Shown here in pieces: positions 47,494-59,040 of a stretch of DNA of 64,000 nucleotides. The notes below the pieces were generated by a model. The model searched no databases, was not told the origin of the DNA, and saw only the letters and a list, made by a program, of their open reading frames with translations. This DNA is from Isoetes taiwanensis (Eukaryota; Streptophyta; Lycopodiopsida; Isoetales; Isoetaceae): assembly GCA_021234155.1 (NCBI GenBank), contig JAJEKV010000033.1, positions 1,839,454 through 1,903,453 on the forward strand, read 5' to 3'. The translations under genes and the position numbers were made by a program. The first letter of the stretch is position 1; each line of letters begins with the position of its first letter.

Positions 47494-50040
47494 CGCAACG
47501 TTTCACATAACAACCACCTAGCAAACAATAATTCGAGGTCAAAGAGCAAGCAACGAGGAGACCAACCACTTAAAGCAACAATCAACCAACTGTACTTATA
47601 TACAAGTTAGCGGTGGTTGTTGTTTGAGAGTTGAACAAAAAAATGTTGAAATGAAAACGGGTTGCATCTTATATGAATGACACATTTAAGACAGAGCTAC
47701 TAGATGAGAGGGATACAGTCAACAATTGTGTGCCAGTGTTTGGGTGTGACAGAACTGACCAAGTGCAAGTGTACTAGGCTAGAACAATTGTATGTCAAGT
47801 GTGTGTTTGGTTGGTTGTGAAAGGAATGAAAAAGTGACCAAGTGAAGTGTTAGTAGCAAATGTACTAGACTAGAAGGAGCATTAAGGGAGTGAACAATTG
47901 TATGGCAGAGTGTGGTTGAAATAGACGATGATGTGATTGGAATAATCTGAGAGGCAATAAGACATGGAGGAGGACAGAAGAAGGAAGGGTTAAGTTTAAA
48001 TGAGGAGGGGGTTAGACATTGGGGGGGGACAGTGGGTCCGAGGAGAAAAGACAGGGAAGGAGGGGTACAAGATGGGTGGTGTCTTGTCACCCAAAAAGCT
48101 ACAAGCAATACAGAGGAAGGCAGGGGGCGGCAGGCAGGGGCAATAAAATTTGAACCCAAAAAAGAAAGGGGAGGGGCATGCCTAAGACAACACCAAAAAC
48201 GCTGGGCCTTGTGTTCTGTGTTATCGAGTACGAGAGCGGGGGGCAGAGGGCACGCCTTTGTCTACTCTTCGGGGAGAGCTCCGGGCACACAAACAGAGGC
48301 GGAGGACGGTCTCTTCTCTTCGGGCACCGAGACCAGCCTGCCCGCCTTAAACCCTCTCCTGCCCGCCTTAAACCCTCCTTAAACCCTCCTTAGACCCTCT
48401 CAAACCCACCTTACATCCTCTAAAATCCTCCTTAACTAATTTTTTTTTTCCTCCGTATTTTTTCCTTGTCCCTTCCATGCTGATGATTCGAAATTGCTTT
48501 GGGCAGTGCAGCTCAAGTAGCGGAATCAGTCCGATGGGACTCTTGTTGACACTTTGTACTCAATGCTTGCCTTAACCGCCTAGCCCAACTGCATAGAGCC
48601 CAACCCTTGCCCTCCCCTTTACCCCTCTGATTTGACCCATTTTCTAGCCCCATATTTGACCCATTAATGCCCTGGTCCCACTCCATCCCTAGAATTTTCG
48701 ACCGCTAAGGTCAAATTCGAAGGAATATTACCTCCCTCTTTAATCCTGTTGTAGTAGCAGCCATGAATGCATCCCATTCTCCAAGGCCTGTATATGCAGC
48801 TAGTTTGAAATAGTAGTGCTGTAGAGTTTGGCACAGTAGAACTAGGGCTTCAAGTGCCATCATATGAATCTGAACACATTGGATCTTGCCATATCCCATC
48901 TGTGTGCCTTTCCAGATTTTGTATAGGCCATAGCTGCTACTTAAGTCAGTTCTGCTAGCTATGGTAGACTTAGACTTAGAGTAGAGGGCTAGTTTTAGAT
49001 AAAGCATGCATTTTGACCTTTGGAAAGATGGCAGGGCTGATCAGATTGCAGATTGTGTGGATGGGGTAATTGGAGGTGATTCTCTCGTTTTTACTTGCCC
49101 AAGTACAGCTCGGACCTGCAGTGTAAAGAAAAGAAATTTAAAGGGGAGATGCTTTCACTTTGGTTTCGTTTCTCGATGCTCAGTTAAAGAGCAAACGGAA
49201 ATACAACGGTTCATATTCTTTCTTGTGAATGTAGCAAGCTTCCAAGCAAGTAGTACTTGCAGTAGCGCTCCAGTTGTTCAACCTGGTTGCACTGTTATTT
49301 GAAAGTTTGATTTGATGAAAACGTGGGGTCCTTGCCTTCATATTGGCTGATCCATTTCAGAGCCAAGACTGCATGCACGTCCATCCGGGTTTGTGTTTGG
49401 GTGCAGGGCCTTATATTTGTGGACCATGGCTCACTATTTGCACCACCAATGCCATGGCCATGATTAGTCCACGAATGGACCGACTTTAAGTGGCATAGCA
49501 AGATGGAAATATAGAACATGTATGTGTATGTCCCTGCACACAATTGTTGGTGTCTTGAGCATGAATAACATGAGCTTCTTCTATTACTTTTGTTTTCTTG
49601 GTGACATCCAATGAAGTTTAGCATATGGGCCCATCTAGAAATGGTCTAAATTTAGTTTTGTCCTTGTTTGCTTTTATTATTCCCTCTGTATATTCTCATT
49701 CAAAATATGGACTATGTATCTAGTACGATTGCCAATAGATTAAGCTAGATTGAGGCACTAAGTTCATGCAGATACTGTTAGATCTCACCATGCCCCCATC
49801 TCCCAGGCGAAAAAGAAAAAAAAAGAAAAAGAAAAAAAATGATTGGTTGATCAATAAATAGATTAATAGATACTTTTATGTTCGGGACCTAATGGCAAGG
49901 GCATGACAACCAAACCAAACACACAAGGGCATGAAGCCTCGAATATATAACTTGGGCATGAGCCAAACAAAGAACTAGGGGCATGTAGCCCTATAACATT
50001 GAACAATGAGGTAAACTAGAACTACTTATTAGACAATTAG
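47494..50040. other. Intergenic DNA with a CCCTCCTTAAA minirepeat and a possible LINE end
   Basis: At about 48346-48432 the sequence repeats CCTTAAACCCTCC and variants six to seven times (loosely telomere-like but with an 11-bp period). Frames at 48032-48393 overlap this GC-rich part and show no domain. At about 49845-49900 ATAGATACTTTTATGTTCGGGA may be another worn LINE 3' terminus. The rest is featureless. Confidence 0.4.
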
Positions 50041-50165
50041 TGTGTCTGGGTGTTTGGTCTAGTGGTAACACGCGTCCTAGAACAAATATATTTTAAGTTC
50101 AAGGCCACCCAAAGCAATGTTGGTGTCGTACGTGCGTCGTACGTTCGGTCTTAGGCATGCTGAGC
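50041..50165 (+). mobile_element. tRNA-derived SINE, family 1, copy 2
   Basis: GTGTCTGGGTGTTTGGTCTA with A box TGGTCTAGTGG (about 50056) and B box GTTCAAGGCC (about 50097) matches the minus-strand SINE at 30236-30433 through the head (CTGGGTGTTTGGTCTAGTGG, then TAACAC). The body after about 50110 diverges from copy 1, so it may be truncated or a subfamily. Confidence 0.65.
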
Positions 50166-50695
50166 TCTATCTGTTCACTTACAAGCACCACAATTGGGCC
50201 AAGTTAGTAGCATAATAAATTATTGACGGCAATATTGTTAGCAAATTTTTAAATGAAATCATACCACTAAGGTGTGTCTCATCCCCTCGGCATCAATGCG
50301 TCAATGCATGCTGGAACACTGCTATAAAAAAACATTCTTGCAATGGCATACAAATGTCCTCTTGTGATCAGCATCCAAATAATCTTACTTGTATAATATC
50401 TGCTAGATCTAAAGTGATCAGCTGCTCCTCCGTGCCCAAGGACCTTGAGAGAGCTGACCCTCGGTGCCAAGAACCAATCCAGTGCTCCCAAGGACCTTGA
50501 GAGATATGGGCCTCAGCGCAAAGAACAGTGAGAGAGCTGAGAGAAGTAGGCATTTGAGATGATGCTGCATTTGAGAATAATAGACCTGGAGTCTGTTATT
50601 TCCTATGAGAAGCCCCTTTTTCAAGGTACAGACCTGTGGCATCTGTCTTCTCAACTTGAAATAAAATTGGAACATTTGCATTGTTGTGTATCCAA
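50166..50695. other. Intergenic DNA containing a 66-bp dispersed repeat
   Basis: The segment 50550-50615 recurs in inverted orientation at 60290-60354. The inner GTGCCAAGAACC and CCCAAGGACCTTGAGAGA phrases at 50435-50510 are a local tandem duplication. No gene was seen. Confidence 0.5.
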
Positions 50696-53040
50696 TTATA
50701 GTTGAGTATGCATCCATTTGCCTACATCACAATTGAAATTTTTATAAGGTCTTTTAAGAGCCATTTGCCATGTTCTGTTTTTGCACATATTGGAAGCCTT
50801 GATTTTGTTTCGGTTTCCACCAGGTGCTCAACACTTTCAATGCAAATCCAGCATGCAGATCCAACAAAAACTCAATCAACGATCCATGCAAGAGAGGTAT
50901 TTAGTAGGATATATTACAGTGAATTCTTTGTAGATAATAATGGAATATGGTGTTAACCCTAGCATTCTTCCTAGATCTTTTTCTATACATGGGTTACAAC
51001 AGGGAGTATATGAAGAAAGGAGAGCATTGTTATTTCTGCATAGCAAGACAGTGTATCTGCCCAGTCTGCTCACAAGCCCAAGATCGTCTGAGTTTTCTGA
51101 AGTTTTTTGCAACATAATCTAGACTTTGTGTTTTCAGGCATGTAAGTTCAAATCTATTGTTGAGGCTGTTCAGAGCTCTTGCAGAAGTTATATCTTCTAT
51201 TCTCCTTTTTTTTTGCAGGTCTGGGAAGGTGCTGGATATTTCTCAAGTTGTGATATTGCTCAAACTACATTTGCAAAATGAGATAAATGGATAATTCTTT
51301 GCCTTCTAGACTATATGCTGGGCGTTTACATGCTTCCTTGCTCTGGAGTACTGTTTGGTCTCTGCGTATTTTTTACCATATTCTAACACCAGGCATGGAC
51401 AATACATTTTTTGATTTGTATTTATCTGCTTTCGATTTTGCTGTAGGCTTGATCTGTAGGCTTCAATCAGGACCTCCATCGCTGGTGAATTGCCAATCAG
51501 AAAAACAAAGACGAAAATTCAAGACATCTTCCCAATCTGACAAGTGAGCCTCCACTTGCATGCATTTGAACATCTGAGTAGTTAGTTTTCCAGTCTGCCC
51601 ATAATTTCTGTGGATTGTTGTTAGCTGAAGATGGGTAACCAAAGCAATCATGATATAGGTGCAAAGTTTTTCTGTGGAGTATATGCAAGTAGAAGTTTAT
51701 CGTCTAATTTTCTACTTGGTACTGTTTGGTCAGCTTAAGATATACCCTGATGTGAATTTAATGGCCGTAAGATATACTCACCATTATTGGGATATATTTC
51801 TGAACCAGAGGCCAAAAATGCTGCCACTGGTACTGATGATCATATGACTGTAACAGGGCCCGAAAATGCCAAGTCTGAGGATCACAAGTTGAACGAAACC
51901 AGTACTGGTGATGAGATGCCTATAACAGCGGGATAAGGTAATAATTTTGATAAAGTAGGAGAAGAGGAATTTATAAACGGAGGATTATGATAAACCTGGA
52001 GGCATTTTTCCAGTTCTGAAGCTTTGAAGATTCATGATTAGCCAAGTAAGCTCCACTAGATTATTTCTTCTTTTCATCTTTGCTTTGTTATTGCACTTTC
52101 TTCTCTATAAGAACTTTTGTCATCTGCTTTATAGACCAGATGGTGTGGCTAAAGCCCTTGAGCTGTCTAGCAATGTAGGCAATGTCTGCTTTCCAGTCCC
52201 GCACCTTTGCATGGCTGCTTTTGATGTTTTTGTCTTCTGCCTGTTGCCTCTTTTGTGAAAGACACAACACTCATGATGTTTTCTCTTAGGAACAGTCTCT
52301 TGGCAAATAGATGCATAATATTCTGGAGGGTTATGGAACTTTTGGACAAGATATTGTGGAGGGATCTTATTTCAGATGCTTTACATCAACATTTTTGGGC
52401 TATAAATGAAACTGCCCTTCATAAATGAAGAAGAAACATTTGTAAACTTGGAGACAGGTATTGTACTTATCTTTATGGCTCTTATAATAGAAGTCAAAAT
52501 TTGAGTTGCAAGACAAATTGCATAATAACTAGAGCTAATTTTGTCGTAAAGGTTGTCCTAATGTTGGAGTATTTATAGTTTAAATATGATATACAATGTT
52601 GAGAAGCAGTAGATTTTGTGTTGCGAGTGGGCACTTTTCCAGCGAGCCAGGTTGCAATCGCCCTTCCAGCTTCTTTGTAATTGTTTAAGGTTCAGCTATG
52701 CTCTTTTTTTAATTTTGCTATTCCCTTGGTGAAGGAACAAGTTCCGGGGCTGCACATTACAAATGCATAACGTAAGCGACTATGCAGATCGATTTTGGAG
52801 CAACAAATGATTGTCTGATTTCCTAAATCCTGTTTGTTCTTTTACCCCTAGTGAAATCCGTGGCTGTGGAAGACCTGTTCATTCCTATTTCGTCTCAACC
52901 TAACAATCGAGGTGTCAGTTTTCAAGGCTGTGATACAAGCTGTTTATATCCTGTGTATTATTGTGTTGCTCGCTGTTGTTCGTATTCATTCCTTTTTAAG
53001 TTTGCAGCTTTGAATATAGCCTCTTCAGATACATGAAATG
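50696..53040 (+). other. Possible decayed or unrecognised host gene (exon-like pieces)
   Basis: Several plus-strand open segments follow good acceptors. One is TTGCTGTAG|GCTTGATCTG near 51443, reading RLQSGPPSLVNCQSEKQRRK to a TGA at about 51545. Another is 51805-51935, reading EAKNAATGTDDHMTVTG, then PENAKSEDHKLNETSTGDE and a stop, with an internal echo (TGTDDHM/STGDEM). A third is 52851-53036, reading KSVAVEDLFIPISSQPNNRG. T-rich tracts before AG (for example TTTTTTTTGCAG at about 51218) are typical of plant introns. I cannot join these into one frame and recognise no family. It may be a pseudogene or a non-coding transcript. Confidence 0.2.
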
Positions 53041-54280
53041 ATAAATGATTTGACATCTTGCAACAGATTGCATCAATACAAATCTTCTTTTACTACCATA
53101 TTTGAGATTATTGAAGATGATGCTCAGGCATTAGAACTTACGAAAAATATTAAATATATCTTGATAGCTAGGGGTATAGAGACACTATAGAGTATATGGA
53201 TGCAATAGATTATTGGAGTAATTAGACAACAAAGATGCCATTTTGTTTAGCAAAATTCACTTGATTCATCTTCCTTAATTACAACGACATGTTTGCTATG
53301 CCTCTTGATACATTATTTGCAGATACAACAATGCCAAAAAGTACAGGTGTAATAATGCCAAAAATACAGACATCATGAATTAAGAAACCACTTATTTTTC
53401 TAGTGTTTGCAATAAATTAGACGTTTGCCATCAACATTGCCCATAAATATAATGCATCATTAACAAGCCCAAAGTGAAGATATGTAAAAATGCAAAACAG
53501 GTTGATCAGATCTGGCTCATATTGAATTGAGACTTATTGTTTTATTTGCAAAGTCCTTGCTCATTGTGGTGATTGCAATATCCCTTAGTCTTGTGGATGA
53601 TGATTAATTCATTTTGTCTACATAGCATCTATGTAGATGCGATAGCATATATGTACATGTGATGATGTATAGAGGATTTATGTGACATTTCGACATCATA
53701 GAAAAATAAGTATAATTTTTATTACAATATCATGGGCTCAATTAGCAATTGTGAAATATTAGCAACACCCAGCACAGAGAGTACCACGGGCTTCCATAGA
53801 TACACAAAAAGCAACCCGGACATACCTTATCCATAACAACAATGATGACAACAGCTAGGAAAAGATTTTGGTTATTGAGAGATGAGCGATGCACCACTAG
53901 GGCACCAATTCCTAGGATGCCAAATATTTCTGGACAATAGTATGATTGACACAGATGAACAATCTACTAGTTAATGCCATTTCCACTGCCAGGAAAACAA
54001 GAACTACATCGCATGCCACAAAAAGTTTAAACTTCATCTTATGCCAAAAGTTTCAACTGGCTTGGCTGCTCTTTTAACTGCTACCTTTTTTTAGCTCCAT
54101 CCATCCATCCATCCTGGAGACTGAGAGTTGATTGGCTTTGAGGTATAGCTTTCCTTGTATGCCAGCTATATTATATTTACCCTCATCCATGTGGGTTTGT
54201 GGCATATTCCAAGTATATGTCAGTATATGCTCGAAAACATGACTTTGAAGTGTCATTTAAGCCATTTCATTCTCGGGTCA
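53041..54280. other. Intergenic DNA
   Basis: AT-rich, with a short (CCAT)n run near 54097-54115. No gene was seen. Confidence 0.4.
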
Positions 54281-54314
54281 CGGAGGGCAACCCTCCGTGC
54301 GCAGCACCTTGTTT
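54281..54314 (+). repeat. Hairpin-forming repeat GGAGGGCAACCCTCC, copy 1
   Basis: CGGAGGGCAACCCTCCGTGC followed by GCAGCACCTTGTTTT. The 6-7-bp arms around CAA form a small GC-rich hairpin. The same 30-odd bases occur in inverted orientation at 62196-62230, and the flanking 40 bases on the 5' side are also related (CATTTAAGCCATTTCATTCT versus GATTTAGGCCACTTCACCCT). Confidence 0.8.
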
Positions 54315-55795
54315 TTTTTTATCTATTTTTAGTGATTTAAATATTACATACAATGGTTTAGTAAAAAAGAACCCAAAAATCTTATTTTTGATTAAAACCT
54401 TCTTTTTCCAATCAAAAATCTGTAAAAAGCATCTGCAAATGAAGTAAAACAACTTGAAGACATTAAAATTGTACATAATTTCATTAAGACATCAAACCAC
54501 TTTCAAAGTTCTCAGGTGGCAATTAAAAGTAAAACTAAACTTTTGACAATTTAAAGTTTGAAATATTCAAACGCATGTTATCTGACTGCAATTCCTCATA
54601 AGTCAAGCCACTTTTCTGGGTTGATGTTATATTTCTTCATATGTCCATGCAAATGCGAGTATCCTAAGAGGTTATCAAAAGAGACATGCAAGTGTGAAAT
54701 TGGACGACTGCCCTATTTAAGACTACCTTCACCTCTGATGGCATACAAAAATATCAAATTTAATGTTGTAGAAGTGTGTTCCTTAATGGGATAATATGTA
54801 TATATACATAAACAATTTAATAATTAACTAAGAAAAAATTGAGTAATAAAAATAATCAATGGTTTAGATCACTAAACCCTTATTTGACCCTAATCTGTGG
54901 CAAACATCAGCTCAAAGCTGCGACTATGGCAGCCATAGCTTTGACCTAATGGTAGCGTATAGCTATGGCTACCACATTCGAGCTCTTAATGGCTATGGCT
55001 TCGAGCTAACGGGCAGCTTACAGCTTTGAGCTATGAGGCCAAGAATCAGAACCAAGAATCCATGCTGCCCTTGACATTTTATCTAGCAAAGAGCGGGAGT
55101 GTTCATACTGTTGTTACTTAAGCTTGAAATAGTTTTGGGCATCCAACAGCTGCGGTTGCAGATCAGGTGCTATGTTATCATGTAGGTCCTCGCTAATGAA
55201 AAATATATGGAGAATTGTGGAATAGCAATCTCCATTACTTATGCTATTGGAGTATTTATTTCAGCTATGCCTAGCTTATTCCTTTTATCATTGGAATTCT
55301 AGATATGATTATGCTATCCTACGCATCATAGGGATCTGTCGTATTGCTAATCCTATCGATATGAGTTCTGCATGGCGAACTTCGTTCTAAGAATATGGCA
55401 AGGCTTCATTCCAAGTATATGGCAAGGCTTCATTCTAAGAATATTAAGAGCTTGCATTTTCGATTGGATCTAACTCTGGACGGCTCTGTATTAGCTCCTC
55501 TTTTATTTCCCTTTTTACTGGAATGAAAGGGGGAACAACAAATCTGAACTTAACAACCAGAGAATCGAAGATAACTGCCCAATAATCGGATTTAGTCTGC
55601 TACCATTTTGTGTTTGGTTTTCCAAACAAAGGAAGCAATGTCGTCTGTAGGGGATACAGTCTCTAGCAAGGATGCTTGCAGGGGTTGCTTTTTGGCAAGG
55701 ATGCTTGCAGGGGTTGCTTTTTGTAGACGGATGCCAACAATCGCCATGCCACTGCTCTAGAGTTGGATGAAACAAGGCCCTGATTCTACTCGAAA
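54315..55795. other. Intergenic DNA with short tandem duplications
   Basis: Includes a 10-bp inverted repeat (ATTTTTGATT/AATCAAAAAT near 54380-54420) and repeats of CTATGGC and GCTTTGAGCT at 54905-55045. ATATGGCAAGGCTTCATTC occurs twice at 55395-55430, and a 31-bp unit (GCAAGGATGCTTGCAGGGG, then TTGCTTTTT) occurs twice at 55665-55725. No gene was seen. Confidence 0.5.
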
Positions 55796-56046
55796 TGTTA
55801 GGGCAGGCCACATTTCTCCATATTATCACCCTTCTTACATCCTATAACTTTCATGTCCTAACTGGCAAACTGCTAGTGCTCGCGGATTGAACAAAAGGGA
55901 GCGGCACGTGCGAAATGTGGACTGCCCCTAACATTTCGAGGGGAAATGTTCGCTGGCTGGCCATTACACGGGGTGCGGCCACTGGCTCGCCCTAACGGAC
56001 TCGCCAGGGCCTTACCCCGGCCAGCCAACGAACATTACCCCTAACA
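55796..56046 (-). mobile_element. 251-bp non-autonomous relative of the tyrosine-recombinase transposon
   Basis: It starts TGTTAGGG-CAGGCCACATTT (55796) and ends CCCCTAACA (56046), with an inner inverted copy GAAATGTGGACTGCCCCTAA ending at 55933. The first about 80 bp (CACATTTCT, TTACATCCTATAACTTTC, GCTAGTGC) resemble the left end of the element at 56729. The last about 130 bp (CACGTGCGAAATGTG, TAACATTTCGAGGGG, then a hairpin) resemble its right end. All coding sequence is missing. The terminal hairpin arms are 55945-55962 and 56019-56036 (17 of 18 pair). This is a MITE-like deletion derivative. Confidence 0.8.
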
Positions 56047-56079
56047 AAGACACGAGACATGCTGAAACTGTATATAACA

Positions 56080-56340
56080 AATGGGGCGTCTGCCCGATTT
56101 CATGCTATTTTGAATCTTTCATCAACAGTTTCAAAGATAATATGGGACGGGCAAATTGGGTGCTTGCCGGATTTGTGGATGAGGAATGTTTTAACATATA
56201 TAGTTCCAAAGGCCACAGGGGGCAAGCAAATTGGGCGCCTGCCCAATTTAAATATCATGTGGAAGGAACAATGTGCATGGAGTATGTAAGGCAAATTTTG
56301 GTAGAGCCAAACATTAAATTGGGCATCCGCCCAATTTGAA
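56080..56340. repeat. Four copies of the palindrome AAATTGGGC-N4-GCCCAATTT
   Basis: Copies lie at about 56080, 56151, 56225 and 56314. The last two are perfect or near-perfect palindromes (AAATTGGGCGCCTGCCCAATTT is the clearest); the first two have one to three changes. Spacing is 70-90 bp. No coding sequence was recognised; the frames at 56059-56339 on both strands follow the repeats. Confidence 0.75.
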
Positions 56341-56728
56341 TGCCAAGAAAAAGTAAAAATATGGGATTAACTTAAAATAAAGAAGAAGATGTCAATGAAT
56401 AAGGTAAGGCAATAGGCATGTTGAAGGCATAAACATAGAAGTTAGGAGAGCCCCGAATTGAGCACCCCCTTCTTGTGACAACACATAACAATAGAAGTTA
56501 GGAGGGCCCCAAAGTAGGCACCCCTTCCATATAAAATAAGAGACATGCATGCAAAAAGACCAAGAGAATGAAAATCCAAGCAGGCAAAGCAAGGAAACTA
56601 TATAATAGGAATATAAACAATAAGAAAGGAGATCTGTTAACCTTAGGCAGTCTTGGACATGCAGAAACACCTCAAAAGGTCCTCTGGATGATGGGTGACT
56701 TTCTTGGATATGCAAAAAGACCTCAAAA
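56341..56728. other. Spacer with two tandem duplications
   Basis: ATAGAAGTTAGGAGRGCCCC occurs at about 56436 and 56501. TCTTGGAYATGCARAAA followed by CCTCAAAA occurs at about 56650 and 56703. The second of these abuts the left end of the transposon, which helps fix the boundary at TGTTAGGG (56729), because CCTCAAAA belongs to the flank. Confidence 0.6.
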
Positions 56729-56864
56729 TGTTAGGGTAGGCCACATTTCTTGTTATTATCATCTGTTTTACATCCTATAATTTTCTATGACTTTCCTGTG
56801 ACACCTGGCAGAGTGCTAGTGCCAGCTGTCCTATCTAGTGCCATCTGGCAGTGCTTGTGCCAGC

Positions 56865-56995
56865 ACAATTCAAATTCACAATTAAATTATTCACAATTCA
56901 CCAATAGATTCAGTTTCCATTCAAAATTACAATTCACCAATAGATTCAGTTTCCATTCAAAATTTCAGTTTCCATTCAAAATTTGCAGTGCTTCA
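56865..56995 (+). repeat. Tandem repeat inside the transposon's 3' region
   Basis: CACAATTCACCAATAGATTC, then AGTTTCCATTCAAAAT, is repeated twice in full. A third partial unit, CAGTTTCCATTCAAAAT, follows, with ATTCACAATT leading in. It lies between the end of the recombinase reading frame and the left TIR. Confidence 0.9.
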
Positions 56996-57073
56996 AGCAA
57001 TCTGCAATTCATTACAAGTTTCATTCAAAAAAAAGGAGTTTCAACTGCCATTACATACATTCAACAAGTTTTA

Positions 57074-59040
57074 TCAGATAGACTTATCAGAATTACAAGA
57101 TTGCCTATGATATTTGTGGAGTGCGTTTTTGATCTCACTGGCATCAGTGCACTGAATGAACAAACAGTTGCTCACACTTGCTAAAAAGGAAAAACCAGAA
57201 ACGTGCTGTAGAGAATTACCACTGACAAGAGTTTTTGATGATGGGATTTTCAAATCCAATAACGTTTCATCAGAAATACCCTCATAGAAACTAGCATTTT
57301 CTTTGTCATTTCCAAAACCTGGAGGCTTAGAAACACAAATTGCTGGCATAGCAATTTCCTTCCCCTTAACTGAACTTGACTCCTTCACAGATACTTGATG
57401 GCCAGCACTGTCATTTGGATCAACTGCAACTAAAACACGAGATGGAGCAGAAGATGAACCAGTGCAATCATTGATTTGTTTCTTCTCAATTTCAGCAGCT
57501 AACACTGATTCATAAGTCCTGGGAGCACCAGTTTCAGTAACTGGATTAGAGATAATAGACATAGCAGCACGCATCTGAATATCCTTCGTCCTGTCATACC
57601 TAAGAAACAAAAATTATCAACAAATTATAACAACATTATACAATCAGAAATTACCAATAACTTACTTTTCATACGCTTCAAGTGATCGATGCCCTGTGAT
57701 TCTCATACCGACCTCAGCAGGAACACCTGCCATCGCCAATCGTGTAACAGTTGCAACGCATCCAGATTTATTCGAGATCTCCCTATGATCAATTAAAGAC
57801 CCCATTGTCTTAATACAAGATTTTATCATCTCCAGTCCAACTTTATTGGTGGAATACCAGACCTCAAAAGCAACAATCAGTAATAAAAGTTGAATCTCAA
57901 CCTAAGCAATAACATAAAAAAGGTCAAACTACTTACATTTCCAGCAGGCCTGTTGATAGAAGTCAGAAACAAACTCCTAGGTTCATCATTATCTTTGGCA
58001 GGCATATGCCTAACATATTGCTTAAAAGTCATGACAAAATCTGCCTCATGCGTGCGAACAGGCTCCCTAAAATGACTGCTATCATATCTTGTTGCAGTTA
58101 CCTGATAATTCTTGCTCGCCCTCTCACTGTATTCTATAAACTCACCACAGTCATCACTGCCAAGAGAAAGATCAGTATCTAGCAAATTATAAAGTTCTGT
58201 CGCTGCCCTAATCCCAAACCTTGAACAAAGGTAAAAACACAGACGTTTCTGACAGCCACGATTAAATGTCATTTGATGATCCACATCTGCTAATAGATCC
58301 CTTTCTAAACTGAAACTGATAGAAGGTGCCTTAACAGTCTTAGTCCCAACACCTTGCACCCTAGACCTCCTGGCAGCTAACACAAAAGCATATGTAGCTC
58401 TAGTGAAGATTTCATTCATAATTATATTGAGCCTCACTTCCTGATTTCCTGTCTCTCCAATCCTTTTCTCTTGATTCTTCCTGATCATTCTTCCAATAGC
58501 CCTGTATAAAACACTAAGGCTGCAAACACAAACAGTCAGCATAAAACCAAATTAAAAAATTGCATAAAAAACTTACCTGCCAGTGGGATACAGATCTCCA
58601 TTCTTCTTTTTCACTTGAAGCATGAATTTGACCAGCATATCATTTAACTCCTTCAATGGAATATCTTCGATAGGCATACTAGTATCAAGATCAAATGCCT
58701 TCCTCCAATTATCGAAACGTTTTCTAGCCTAAACCGAGACCCCAATAGACCTATCCCGACCACCAGATTCTGATTCCTTCATCAGTTCATCATCCAAAGC
58801 TAAAAACTCATCCTTATCCTTATTGTCCATATTATGCCAATCAATGTCCTTTACTTCAGCAGCAAACTCATCAATCTTATCAGAAGCAAAGGCTTCCAAA
58901 AACTTATCAACGTCTTCAGTAACTTCCTCCTCATCAACACCAGAAAGCATGGCAAAGGAATGCCACGTCTCAGCAGCCATCTGATCATCTATGGCACTCT
59001 GATAATCTATAGCACCTAGCTGATCTACAGAAGCATCCAT
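57074..59040 (-). pseudogene. Crypton/DUF3504-type tyrosine recombinase, spliced, catalytically decayed
   Basis: Four minus-strand exons can be joined with GT-AG introns: ATG 59040 to 58577; 58519-57937; 57862-57667; and from 57601 to the stop at 57074. Introns are 57 bp (58520-58576), 74 bp (57863-57936) and about 65 bp (57602-57666). The order is an acidic N-terminus; a SAM-like DNA-binding block (KELNDMLVKFMLQVKKKNGD, YPTGSLSVLYRAIGR); the catalytic fold with FGIRAATELYNL (first Arg) and YSERASKN (Lys); MTFKQYVRHMPAKD; VWYSTNKVG; and MRITGHRSLEAYEKYDRTKD (His and probable nucleophile Tyr). The HxxR box, usually NHSxR in this family, reads NKSGC, so its His and Arg are lost. A TAG at 58729-58731 interrupts exon 1 in frame. 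The C-terminal 170 residues are Ser/Glu-rich and unrecognised. The 59133 ATG is less likely than 59040 because it adds a hydrophobic leader atypical of the family. Such enzymes cut and rejoin DNA through a 3'-phosphotyrosine. Confidence 0.75.

Noticed and set aside
48032-48393. Two overlapping frames of 116 and 71 codons
   Set aside because: Gly/Arg/Pro-rich translation of GC-rich DNA and of the CCCTCC minirepeat, with no conserved features.
48340-48432. Telomere-like CCCTTAAA repeats
   Set aside because: The unit is about 11 bp and irregular (CCTTAAACCCTCC), not the plant TTTAGGG heptamer.
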